From: Lientehia sp934351765
Lineage (GTDB): Bacteria > Bacillota > Clostridia > Lachnospirales > Lachnospiraceae
NCBI RefSeq assembly: GCF_052118925.1
Contig: NZ_JBQKGG010000003.1
Location: forward strand, 1-64,000
Direction of reading: 5' to 3'
DNA length: 64,000 nt
A program made the position numbers and the translations under genes. Positions 43,183-51,340 of this stretch are shown here, piece after piece; positions within the stretch are counted from its first letter, which is position 1; the number at the start of each line of letters is the position of its first letter. The notes below the pieces were generated by a model. The model searched no databases. It had not been told where the DNA came from and saw only the letters and a list, made by a program, of their open reading frames with translations.

Positions 43183-43215
43183 GAAATATTTAAGAAAGGT
43201 TCTGTGGCTTTTTCG

Positions 43216-43244
43216 TTGCCTTTTTGGATCAAATTCGATATGAT
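43216..43244 (+). promoter_or_regulatory. promoter for the sugar-phosphate transferase gene
   Basis: TTGCCT (43216-43221), 17-base spacer, TATGAT (43239-43244). Confidence 0.6.
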
Positions 43245-43322
43245 AGAGAACGATAAAGTCGGAAAAAGGCAGGATTTCGGCGGTTCCATGAGAAGGACGG
43301 CCGATTTTAAGGGTGAATTCTA

Positions 43323-44723
43323 TTGGTAAAAGATAATCAGAAGCATCTGAACCGTCTTCATGTGGTGATCGATGCGGTAATCATAATTATATCCTATCTG
43401 CTTGCGTATTGGCTGATATTCGGGTTTATGAAGCGGAATGCCGGCCTTCCGAGGGGCGTTTATTTCTTCGGTCTGCTCTATGTAGTTCCGGGATTTCTGA
43501 TCCTGTACTGGTTTTTCCATCTCTATGAACCCATGCGGGTCATGGGACGGCGGCTGGAGCTTTTTAATGTACTGCGGGCAAACGTGGTGGGGGCGCTGCT
43601 CATTACCATGGTGCTGTATCTGGCCAAGGATCGGCTGATCCATTTCTCCCGCTGGCTGGTATTCTGGTTCATCTGCTTTAACTTTGTATTTGAAGCGGCG
43701 TTCCGGCTGACACTGCGGAGTGTGCTCCGGTCGTTCCGGCGAAAGGGATATAATCAGAAGCATGTGCTGTTAGTCGGTTACAGCCGGGCGGCACAGGGAT
43801 ATATTGACCGGGTGCTTGCAAATCCCGACTGGGGATACCTGATCCGTGGAATTCTGGATGATCATGCACCGCGGGGAACAGAATATAAGGGAATTCGGGT
43901 TCTTGGCCCTATTGCAAACCTGGAAGAGATCCTTCCCATGAACCGACTGGATGAGATCGTGATCACTCTGGGACTGAAAGAGTATGAAAAGCTGGAGCAG
44001 ATCGTGAATGCCTGCGAAAAATCCGGTGTTCATACGAAGTTTGTTCCTGATTATAATAAGGTAATTCCAACAAAGCCATATACGGAAGATCTTTTGGGAC
44101 TTCCTGTCATTAATATCCGGAATGTGCCGCTGACGGATTCCTTTAATGCGGCATCAAAACGGCTGGTGGATATTTTCGGAGCCACCATTGCGCTGCTTCT
44201 GTTTTCGCCGATCATGCTGGTCGTGGCACTGCTGATCAAGCTGACCTCACCCGGTCCGGTGATCTTCAGCCAGGAGCGTGTGGGACTTCATAACCGTCCG
44301 TTCCAGATGTATAAGTTCCGGTCCATGGCGGTACAGAAGCCGTCAGAGGAGAAGAATGCGTGGACGACAAAAAATGATCCGCGTGTTACGCCTGTCGGAA
44401 AGTTTATCCGGAAGACCAGCATTGATGAGCTTCCTCAGCTCTGGAATATCCTGAAGGGAGATATGAGCCTTGTGGGCCCCAGGCCGGAGCGGCCTCATTT
44501 TGTCGAGAAATTCAGGGAAGAGATTCCCCGTTACATGGTCAAGCATCAGGTGCGTCCCGGTCTTACCGGCTGGGCGCAGGTCAATGGCTACCGTGGCGAT
44601 ACATCGATCACGAAGCGGATCGAGTATGATCTCTATTATATTGAAAACTGGAGCCTTGGATTGGATTTCAAGATCATTTTCCTGACATTCTTCAAGGGAT
44701 TTGTCAATAAAAATGCGTATTAA
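43323..44723 (+). CDS. polyprenyl-phosphate sugar phosphotransferase (WbaP/WcaJ-type)
   Basis: 466 residues. A TTG start is chosen because AAGGGTG lies just upstream and no ATG precedes the first membrane helix. Four N-terminal helices (to about residue 125) and a Rossmann-like middle domain (HVLLVGYSRAAQGYIDRVL) are followed by a fifth hydrophobic segment. The C-terminal catalytic domain has SPGPVIFSQERVGLHNRPFQMYKFRSM, TKNDPRVTPVGKFIRKTSIDELPQLWNILKGDMSLVGPRPERP and RPGLTGWAQVNG. It transfers a hexose-1-phosphate from a UDP-sugar to undecaprenyl phosphate, the first step of the repeat unit. It precedes the attachment gene, so start and end of polymer synthesis are encoded together. Confidence 0.93.
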   Translation: MVKDNQKHLNRLHVVIDAVIIIISYLLAYWLIFGFMKRNAGLPRGVYFFGLLYVVPGFLILYWFFHLYEPMRVMGRRLELFNVLRANVVGALLITMVLYLAKDRLIHFSRWLVFWFICFNFVFEAAFRLTLRSVLRSFRRKGYNQKHVLLVGYSRAAQGYIDRVLANPDWGYLIRGILDDHAPRGTEYKGIRVLGPIANLEEILPMNRLDEIVITLGLKEYEKLEQIVNACEKSGVHTKFVPDYNKVIPTKPYTEDLLGLPVINIRNVPLTDSFNAASKRLVDIFGATIALLLFSPIMLVVALLIKLTSPGPVIFSQERVGLHNRPFQMYKFRSMAVQKPSEEKNAWTTKNDPRVTPVGKFIRKTSIDELPQLWNILKGDMSLVGPRPERPHFVEKFREEIPRYMVKHQVRPGLTGWAQVNGYRGDTSITKRIEYDLYYIENWSLGLDFKIIFLTFFKGFVNKNAY

Positions 44724-44752
44724 ATGGACGGAAAAGAAGAAAGGAACAGGCC

Positions 44753-46378
44753 ATGAAATACAGAGATGATGAGTATGATTACGAGTACGAGAAGCGCAGA
44801 CGTGAGGTAGAGCAGCGGAAACGGGTTCGCCCCGATGCCCAGATGAACTCTCAGAGACGGAGAGCTTCATCTGGAGATACGGATTCTTATGCAAAGCGCT
44901 GTGCCCAGTCTTATGAAGGCAGCCGCCGTGCCGGAAGCCAGTCCTACAGCACCACAAGAGGGACTGCGTCCAGAACAGCAGGAACGTCCGGAAGCAGGAG
45001 CATGCAGGGCAGCAGAAGCGTTCAGGGAACGAGAACCACACAGGGAACAAGAGCTCCTCAGGGGAACCGGAGCGTGCAGGGCAGCAGGAGCATGCAGGGC
45101 AGCAGAAGTGTTCAGGGAACGAGAAATCCTCAGGCTGCAAGAAACGCTCAGACGAGAGGCGCCCAGACCGGAGCAAGACGTCCACTGGGAGCAGATCCCT
45201 ATGACAGACGCTACAGCAGCAGTTCCTATGCTTATGAGGATATGTCCTCCAGAAAGCGGAAGCGTCCGGCGGAAGAACCGGTCCGCAGCAGAGGAAGGGC
45301 GGATAAGCCGAAGGCGAAAAAAGGAAAGCGGAGGGGCAGAAAGATTCTCTTTGCCATTGAGGGAATTCTTCTGGTTATCGTACTGGCAGCCCTGTTCGTG
45401 ATCTCCAAGTGGGATCTGATCCAGAAGGCATCGTTTGGCAAGAAAGATGTTCATGTAAATGAGCTGTCAAGTAATACCATTGAAAGTATGTCCGGTTACC
45501 GCACCATTGCTATTTTCGGAAAAGATGAAAACGGAACCCACAGCGATGTGATCATGGTCGCCAATATCAATAATGAAACAAAGGAGATCACATTGACCTC
45601 GGTTCTTCGTGATACCTACTGGAATGTACCGGATCTCAGCACCGGTGATACTGAGAAATATGCCAAGGCGAATAATGCTTATCATACCGGCGGTGACCTG
45701 GGGGCGCTGAATGCGTTAAATAAGAATCTGGATCTTTCCATTACCGAGTATGTGACAGTCAACTGGTATGCGGTTGCACAGGTGGTCGATCAGCTTGGCG
45801 GCCTGGACATTGATGTGCCGGAGAGCATGATGGGTGAGATCAACGGATATATCACCAATACCGTCCAGGAAACAAAGAGTATTGCCACCGGTCTTGGAAA
45901 GGGCTCTGTTCAGATAAAGCATTCCGGTCTTCAGACCCTGGACGGGATTCAGACAGTTGCTTACTGCCGGATCCGTCATAACAACGGTGGTGATGACGGC
46001 CGTGCCCAGAGACAGCGTGAGGTTGTCGGGATGATTCTGGAGAAGCTGAAGACCCAGAGCATCGGCCGCGTTCTGGAGATCTGTAACATCGTATTCCCGG
46101 AGGTGACAACGAACATGTCTCTGGCGGATATTCTTGCGCTGGCTCCTGATGTGGGTGAGTATTCCATTGCGAAGACGATTGCATTCCCGTATCATCAGCT
46201 TGATGCGTTGGTTGGCTCTGCGTCCGTAAAGGTTCCTCTGGGACTGGCGGAGGACGTGACTCAGCTCCATCAGGAATTGTTCAATGATACCTCTTATACG
46301 CCGTCTGACACAGTTCAGCAGATCAGCAATAAGATCGAGAAGCTGACCGGACTGGGCGTGGAGGATCGGACAAATTAA
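44753..46378 (+). CDS. LytR-CpsA-Psr family protein with long repetitive cytoplasmic tail
   Basis: 541 residues. The first 195 or so are positively charged, with no predicted fold, and from about 78 to 133 a degenerate tandem repeat of units like GSRSMQ, GSRSVQ, GTRTTQ and GNRSVQ. One membrane helix (about 199-221) follows, then the LCP catalytic domain: GYRTIAIFGKDENGTHSDVIMVANIN, SVLRDTYWNVP, YVTVNWYAVAQVVDQLGGLDIDVPE and TVAYCRIRHNNGGDDGRAQRQREVV, with the arginine and aspartate residues for polyprenyl-phosphate and metal binding. LCP enzymes transfer finished polymers from the lipid carrier to peptidoglycan. AAAGGA precedes the ATG. The next feature is a large terminator-like hairpin. Confidence 0.92.
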   Translation: MKYRDDEYDYEYEKRRREVEQRKRVRPDAQMNSQRRRASSGDTDSYAKRCAQSYEGSRRAGSQSYSTTRGTASRTAGTSGSRSMQGSRSVQGTRTTQGTRAPQGNRSVQGSRSMQGSRSVQGTRNPQAARNAQTRGAQTGARRPLGADPYDRRYSSSSYAYEDMSSRKRKRPAEEPVRSRGRADKPKAKKGKRRGRKILFAIEGILLVIVLAALFVISKWDLIQKASFGKKDVHVNELSSNTIESMSGYRTIAIFGKDENGTHSDVIMVANINNETKEITLTSVLRDTYWNVPDLSTGDTEKYAKANNAYHTGGDLGALNALNKNLDLSITEYVTVNWYAVAQVVDQLGGLDIDVPESMMGEINGYITNTVQETKSIATGLGKGSVQIKHSGLQTLDGIQTVAYCRIRHNNGGDDGRAQRQREVVGMILEKLKTQSIGRVLEICNIVFPEVTTNMSLADILALAPDVGEYSIAKTIAFPYHQLDALVGSASVKVPLGLAEDVTQLHQELFNDTSYTPSDTVQQISNKIEKLTGLGVEDRTN

Positions 46379-46394
46379 AGTTCTGTGGTGACGG

Positions 46395-46479
46395 AGCCGC
46401 GCTCCCACCCCCCATCTGCTCCACTCGGCGCAATCGGAAGTCGCCTCTGGATCAGATGGGAAGTGGGAGCGCGGCTTTT
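46395..46479 (+). terminator. long hairpin with conserved loop, terminator after the LCP gene (element A)
   Basis: AGCCGCGCTCCCAC (46395-46408) pairs with GTGGGAGCGCGGCT (46463-46476). A two-base interior bulge then separates a second stem, CCCATCTG (46411-46418) with CAGATGGG (46453-46460). TTTT follows. The 34-base loop carries CGCAATCGG and AGTCGCCTCTG, which also appear in the loop of a different hairpin at 60780-60870. Confidence 0.75.
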
Positions 46480-46506
46480 GTACATACCAGAAATTTTGAG
46501 AGGAGA

Positions 46507-46640
46507 TTCAGAGCCATGTCCAGCGGGATACAGCGTAGCTGCATCCTGCTGTGGCTTCTCGCCAAATAGATTTTCATTCGAAAATGCTCACTCGTACAAG
46601 TACGATTCGCCTTTTCTCTGGAAATCTGCATGGCTCTGAA
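46507..46640. repeat. 134-bp structured element bounded by 12-bp perfect inverted repeats
   Basis: TTCAGAGCCATG (46507-46518) is the exact inverse of CATGGCTCTGAA (46629-46640). Inside, from about 46520 to 46552, is a hairpin made of CAGC, GGAT and CAGC blocks with their complements. Next comes a region framed by AGATTT and AAATCT, with inner palindromes TTTTCATTCGAAAA (about 46570-46583) and TCGTACAAGTACGA. It could be a structured RNA or a small non-autonomous mobile element. No exact target duplication is seen. Confidence 0.6.
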
Positions 46641-46650
46641 GAGGAACACG

Positions 46651-46695
46651 TTGTACCTGTATTGCTCTTATGTTATGATAGGAGAATACAGGTAC
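46651..46695 (+). promoter_or_regulatory. promoter of the Tet(M)-like fusion gene inside an 11-bp palindrome
   Basis: TTGTAC (46651-46656), 17-base spacer, TATGAT (46674-46679). GTACCTGTATT (46653-46663) and AATACAGGTAC (46685-46695) are perfect inverted repeats on either side of the -10 box, with the left arm over the -35 box and the right arm at the expected start. A direct repeat GATATAGAAAA lies just downstream (46714-46724, 46726-46736). Confidence 0.6.
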
Positions 46696-46749
46696 TTTTG
46701 TATTATAGGAAATGATATAGAAAACGATATAGAAAATATGAGGTGCATT

Positions 46750-49596
46750 ATGGGCGGGAAACAGCCTGAATATCGAAATCAACATCTCTGCGTTGGTCTT
46801 CTGGCCCACGTGGATGCGGGAAAAACGACGCTGGCGGAGAGTATTTTATATGAGACGGGGAAGCTCCGGAAAGCGGGACGCGTGGATCATGGCGATGCGT
46901 TTCTGGATACGTATGCGCTGGAGAAGGCACGGGGCATTACGATTTTTTCCAAGCAGGCAGAGACGGTTATCGGGGACAGACAGGTGACGCTTCTGGACAC
47001 ACCGGGCCATGTTGATTTTTCAGCGGAGATGGAGCGGACGCTGCAGGTGCTGGACTATGCGATTCTGGTCATCAGCGGAGCGGATGGCGTTCAGGGGCAT
47101 GTGGAGACTTTATGGAAGCTTTTGCGCCGCTATGAGATCCCGGTATTTCTGTTTGTCAATAAAATGGATCAGCGCGGGACTGACAGGAGACGGTTATTGC
47201 TGGAGCTGCGCCAGAAGCTGGATGACCGGTGTGTGGATTTCGGGCAGGGGCTGGAAAATGAAGAGACAAAGGAAACGCTGGCCATGTGCGATGAGGCGGT
47301 GCTGGAGTCGTATCTGGCCACAGGAGAGGTCACGGAGGAGCAGCTTGTTTCCATGATCAGCGAGCGGAAGGTGTTTCCCTGTTATTTCGGATCGGCGCTT
47401 AAAATGACCGGGATCACGGCCTTTCTCGGAGGATTTTCCCGTTATACCAGATGCCGGGAGTATCCGGAGGAGTTCGGTGCGCGGGTATACAAGATTTCCC
47501 GTGACAGCCAGGGAACGAGACTGACGCATTTAAAGGTAACGGGAGGCTGCCTGAAGGTCAAGCAGCTTCTTTCGGGGAGCGTTATCAGGCATGAGAAGGC
47601 GGAGAACTGGGAGGCCAAGGCCGACCAGCTTCGGATCTATTCGGGAGCCGGCTATACCACGGTGAAGGAGGTGGCTGCCGGGCAGATCTGTGCGGTCACC
47701 GGTCTTGATCAGACATATTCCGGGGAGGGGCTGGGCTTTGAGCATGCTTCAGAGGTCCCGATTCTGGAGCCGGTGCTCAGCTATCGGCTGATTCCGCCTG
47801 CGGGGACGGACGCCCGCCAGGCATTTTTGAAGCTGAGTCAGCTGGAGGAGGAGGAGCCTCTTCTGTCCCTTGTCTGGGTGGAAGAACTCAGCGAGATCCA
47901 TGCTCAGATCATGGGAGAGGTTCAGATCGAGATCCTGAAAAGTCTTATTAAAGAACGGTTCGGTATGGATGTGGAGTTTGGTGTCGGACAGATTGTTTAT
48001 AAGGAGACCATTAAAAATACTGTGGAGGGCGTCGGACATTTTGAGCCGCTGCGCCATTATGCGGAGGTTCATCTTCTGCTTGAGCCCGGGGAGCCGGGGA
48101 GCGGGATCCAGATCGCATCAGACTGCCGGGAAGAGATACTGGGAAAGAACTGGCAGCGGCTGGTTCTGACTCATCTGGAGGAGAAAAAGCACCGCGGCGT
48201 TCTGATGGGAGCGGAGCTGACCGATGTGAAGCTGACACTGGTGGCAGGACGCGCCCATGTGAAGCATACGGAAGGCGGCGATTTCCGCCAGGCTACGTAC
48301 CGGGCAGTACGCCAGGGGCTGATGCAGGCAGAAAGTGTTCTGCTGGAGCCGGTGTATGAGTTCCGCCTGGAAATCCCCACGGAGAATGTGGGACGGGCAC
48401 TGACAGATCTCCAGAGAATGCACGGATCCTTTCAGACACCGGACCAGCTTGGCGACACAGCAGTGATCGCGGGAACAGCGCCGGTGGTCTGCATGAGAGG
48501 CTATCAGACGGAGGTGACGGCATACTCTCACGGAAAGGGACGGCTGTCCTGTCTGCTGAAGGGCTATGAGCCTTGCCATAATCCGGAGGATGTGATCCTG
48601 GAAGCTGCGTATGATCCGGAGGCTGATCTTCGGAATCCTACCGGCTCGGTGTTCTGCACGCACGGGGCAGGCTATGCGGTGCCCTGGGACGAGGTTTTTT
48701 CCCATATGCACCTGGAGCCTTATCTGAAGCAGGAAAAGCTGCAGAACCAGAGGCTGGAAGCGAACGGATATGACGGAGCAGCCGGGGCGGTTAGTAGGAT
48801 GCAAAGCGCTGTGAACGTACAGGAAAACGCCCGGGGCGGGCTGGATTATATGGCAAGCCGGGCTGAGGACAAGGAGCTGGAGGAGATCTTCGCCCGAACC
48901 TATGGACGGGTGGAGCGGAAGCGCAGCGGCTTTGAACGGACAGTTTACCGGGCACCGAAGGTAAGTGCCGATTCAGAAACCGGCTCATCCGAAAGCAGAA
49001 GCGCGTCCGGAGCGGGAAGCAGTTCAGGCGGAAACAGAGGTGCGGACAGCAGAAAGCTGAAAAATAGAAAGCCGGAAAAGGAGTATCTTCTTGTGGACGG
49101 CTATAATATCATTTTTGCCTGGGAGGAGCTTTCTGAGCTGGCGGCGGCAAACATCGGTGCGGCAAGGGGAAAGCTGATGGACATTCTCTCCGGCTATCAG
49201 GGCTTCCGGAAGCAGGAGGTAATCCTGGTATTTGATGCCTATAAGGTGGAGGGCGGCATCGGCGAGATCTACCGCTATCATAACATCCATGTGGTGTTCA
49301 CAAAGGAGGCGGAAACCGCTGACCAGTACATCGAAAAGACCGTCCATGAGATCGGAAGAAATTATCAGGTAACGGTGGCAACCTCCGATGGACTGGAGCA
49401 GGTCATCATCATGGGACAGGGGGCAAGGCGTCTGTCGGCGCGTGATTTCCGGACGGAGGTGGAAGCTGCCAATGTGGAGATCCGCCAGATCTGCATGGAG
49501 AAGCGTACCGGTGGGAAGTCTTATTTATTCGATACGGTTTCCGGCGAAACTGCGAAAGCCATTGAACAGCTCCGGTGGGGAGAAAACCGGGATTAG
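46750..49596 (+). CDS. Tet(M)-like ribosomal GTPase fused to a YacP/Rae1-type NYN nuclease
   Basis: 948 residues from the ATG at 46750 (GAGGTG upstream). The N-terminal two thirds is an EF-G/Tet(M)-like translational GTPase with G1 AHVDAGKTT (about 18-26), G3 DTPGHVD (about 83-89) and G4 NKMD (about 137-140), followed by the later EF-G-type domains. A low-complexity linker (about 730-775) leads to a NYN/PIN-like domain (778-948): LLVDGYNIIFAW, VILVFDAYKVEGG, AETADQYIEKTVHEI and VATSDGLEQVII hold the four conserved aspartates. Free-standing YacP (Rae1) cuts mRNA in the ribosomal A site in Bacillus subtilis. Here both functions sit in one chain, suggesting a ribosome-directed RNase. A tetracycline resistance role is possible but not shown. 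Confidence 0.88.
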   Translation: MGGKQPEYRNQHLCVGLLAHVDAGKTTLAESILYETGKLRKAGRVDHGDAFLDTYALEKARGITIFSKQAETVIGDRQVTLLDTPGHVDFSAEMERTLQVLDYAILVISGADGVQGHVETLWKLLRRYEIPVFLFVNKMDQRGTDRRRLLLELRQKLDDRCVDFGQGLENEETKETLAMCDEAVLESYLATGEVTEEQLVSMISERKVFPCYFGSALKMTGITAFLGGFSRYTRCREYPEEFGARVYKISRDSQGTRLTHLKVTGGCLKVKQLLSGSVIRHEKAENWEAKADQLRIYSGAGYTTVKEVAAGQICAVTGLDQTYSGEGLGFEHASEVPILEPVLSYRLIPPAGTDARQAFLKLSQLEEEEPLLSLVWVEELSEIHAQIMGEVQIEILKSLIKERFGMDVEFGVGQIVYKETIKNTVEGVGHFEPLRHYAEVHLLLEPGEPGSGIQIASDCREEILGKNWQRLVLTHLEEKKHRGVLMGAELTDVKLTLVAGRAHVKHTEGGDFRQATYRAVRQGLMQAESVLLEPVYEFRLEIPTENVGRALTDLQRMHGSFQTPDQLGDTAVIAGTAPVVCMRGYQTEVTAYSHGKGRLSCLLKGYEPCHNPEDVILEAAYDPEADLRNPTGSVFCTHGAGYAVPWDEVFSHMHLEPYLKQEKLQNQRLEANGYDGAAGAVSRMQSAVNVQENARGGLDYMASRAEDKELEEIFARTYGRVERKRSGFERTVYRAPKVSADSETGSSESRSASGAGSSSGGNRGADSRKLKNRKPEKEYLLVDGYNIIFAWEELSELAAANIGAARGKLMDILSGYQGFRKQEVILVFDAYKVEGGIGEIYRYHNIHVVFTKEAETADQYIEKTVHEIGRNYQVTVATSDGLEQVIIMGQGARRLSARDFRTEVEAANVEIRQICMEKRTGGKSYLFDTVSGETAKAIEQLRWGENRD

Positions 49597-49644
49597 CCGG
49601 GGAGTACACAGTGGAGCAGGAAACTTTACAGAGAGGAAGCACAG

Positions 49645-50556
49645 GTGGAACGGATTCTGGAGTATTTGACAGATCATGAGGCAGACGGCCTTCGGATCGA
49701 GCAGTTTTTAAGAAGAAAGGGATATTCCCGCCAGTGTCTGGCACGGATCAAGCAGACACCCGGCGGCGCCAGAGTAAACGGTGAGGCTCGTTATCTGAAC
49801 CAGCGCCTGACAGCGGGAGACCGGCTTCGGATCCTTCTTTCGGAGGAGCACTGCTCCGAGAAAATCGTTCCGGTGAAGCTGCCCCTGGATATTGTTTATG
49901 AGGATGAGGATCTTCTGGTGGTCAATAAGCCCGCCGGAATGCCGACTCATCCCTCCATGAATAATTATACCAACTCCTTGGCCAATGCCCTCGCCTGGTA
50001 TTACGAAGAGCGGGGAGAACCCTTTGTGTTCCGCTGTACCAACCGGCTGGACCGCGATACCTCCGGCCTTACGCTCGTGGCGAAAAATATGCTGAGCTCC
50101 TGTATTCTGGCGCAGATGACAAAGAATAAGGAGATCCGCCGGGAATACCGTGCCATTGTCCGGGGACATGTGGAGCCGCCGGAGGGAACCATCGATGCGC
50201 CTCTGTCCAGAAAACCGGGCTCCATCATTGAGCGGGAGGTGGATCTTCAGCATGGTGAGCGGGCTGTGACCCACTACCGCATTGTGGAAGAAAAGAACGG
50301 ATACAGCCTGGCTGCACTGGTGCTGGAGACTGGCCGTACCCATCAGATCCGTATCCATATGAAGTATCTGGGCTATCCGCTGATCGGAGATTATCTGTAT
50401 AATCCTGATATGGAACGGATCAGCCGGCAGGCCCTCCACTCATACAGACTGTCGTTTATACATCCCATTACCGGGAGGCAGATGGAATTTACGGAAGAAT
50501 TGCCGGAGGATATGAGGAGAGCATTTTACAGAACCGAAAACTATGAGCGGGATTGA
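49645..50556 (+). CDS. RluA family 23S rRNA-type pseudouridine synthase
   Basis: 303 residues from a GTG start with AGAGGAAG upstream. An N-terminal S4-like RNA-binding domain (IEQFLRRKGYSRQCLARIKQ, RVNGEARYLNQRLTAGDRL) is followed by the catalytic domain with VVNKPAGMPTHPS, CTNRLDRDTSGLTLVAKN (the catalytic aspartate in RLDRDTSG) and ETGRTHQIRIHMKYLGYPLIGDYLY. It converts uridines in rRNA or tRNA to pseudouridine. The target site cannot be read. It follows the Tet(M)-NYN gene by 48 bases and is probably co-transcribed, both genes being ribosome-related. Confidence 0.92.
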   Translation: MERILEYLTDHEADGLRIEQFLRRKGYSRQCLARIKQTPGGARVNGEARYLNQRLTAGDRLRILLSEEHCSEKIVPVKLPLDIVYEDEDLLVVNKPAGMPTHPSMNNYTNSLANALAWYYEERGEPFVFRCTNRLDRDTSGLTLVAKNMLSSCILAQMTKNKEIRREYRAIVRGHVEPPEGTIDAPLSRKPGSIIEREVDLQHGERAVTHYRIVEEKNGYSLAALVLETGRTHQIRIHMKYLGYPLIGDYLYNPDMERISRQALHSYRLSFIHPITGRQMEFTEELPEDMRRAFYRTENYERD

Positions 50557-50574
50557 TTAGGGAGGAAATATACA

Positions 50575-51090
50575 ATGAAAAGCATAACATCAGCCTGTGC
50601 AAATAAAATGTTAAGAAGCCTGGAGGATGAAAAAAGCTACTGGGTGGAAAAAGAAGAGTTGTCCAGCACATATGTGGCGGCAGTAGGAGAAGAACCGGTG
50701 ATTCCGGAATATGATTATGCGGAGGTATCGACAAAGATCGAAGAGCTTGATGAAACAATCTGTAAAATCAAACATGCACTGAACGTCTCCAATGCCAATG
50801 CAGCGATTTCAGTGGACGGACAGACCATGAGCGTGGATCAGATCTTTGTCCGCATGGCACAGCTTAACCGTAGAAAGACAGTGCTGGACCGCATGAGAAA
50901 ACGGCTGCCCAAAGAACGGGAGGGACAGCGGATGTATGGTTCCGGAAACGCAGTGCCGGAGTATCGCTATATCAATTATGATCTGGAGCAGGTGAAAACA
51001 GATTATGAGCGGATTACCGGAAAGATTCTGGAAATGCAGATGGCACTGGATCAGTACAATCAGACCGTTTTGTTTGAGGTGGAGATTTAA
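50575..51090 (+). CDS. uncharacterised coiled-coil protein, possibly DIP1984-like
   Basis: 171 residues, mostly helical and highly charged, with no membrane segment or signal peptide. The middle part (VSTKIEELDETICKIKHALNVSNANAAISV, then VDQIFVRMAQLNRRKTVLDRMR) and the end (ITGKILEMQMALDQYNQTVLFEVEI) resemble the helical-hairpin layout of the DIP1984 family of unknown function, but the match is judged by eye. A very good ribosome binding site (AGGGAGGAAA) precedes the ATG, and the gene follows the pseudouridine synthase gene by 18 bases. It may be part of that operon. Confidence 0.6.
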   Translation: MKSITSACANKMLRSLEDEKSYWVEKEELSSTYVAAVGEEPVIPEYDYAEVSTKIEELDETICKIKHALNVSNANAAISVDGQTMSVDQIFVRMAQLNRRKTVLDRMRKRLPKEREGQRMYGSGNAVPEYRYINYDLEQVKTDYERITGKILEMQMALDQYNQTVLFEVEI

Positions 51091-51340
51091 AAGAAACGTT
51101 TTCCGTGTCAGGCTGTAAATGAAAAAGATGACATTGTTTGTTCTGTGAATGTTCAAAGATATGGATTATATTGTTATTGGTTATCGGTCAAAGTAATTGT
51201 TCATGATTATGGTCGTTTTGGAGTGCAATTCCGATGATAAGATTGACAGCCGGACAGAAAACTCTGCGCGTGGAAGTACGGTTCAAAGCGCGCTGCGGCA
51301 CCGGTTATCCGGTGCCGTGAAACAGAAAGGAATGGAGTAA
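51091..51340. other. intergenic region with a hairpin ahead of the MATE gene
   Basis: No gene seen. CGGCACCGG (51296-51304) and CCGGTGCCG (51309-51317) form a perfect 9-base stem with a TTAT loop ending 23 bases before the MATE start codon. No T-run follows, so it is unlikely to be a simple terminator and may affect translation or mRNA stability. Confidence 0.5.

Noticed and set aside
44980..45160. Short tandem DNA repeats, considered as a CRISPR array
   Set aside because: They lie in frame in the LCP gene and code for degenerate six-residue units. There are no unique spacers.
46750..49596. Tetracycline resistance gene of Tet(M)/Tet(O) type
   Set aside because: The GTPase part is only Tet(M)-like, is fused to a nuclease and lies on ordinary chromosome-like sequence with no transposon genes. 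Resistance cannot be claimed from sequence.
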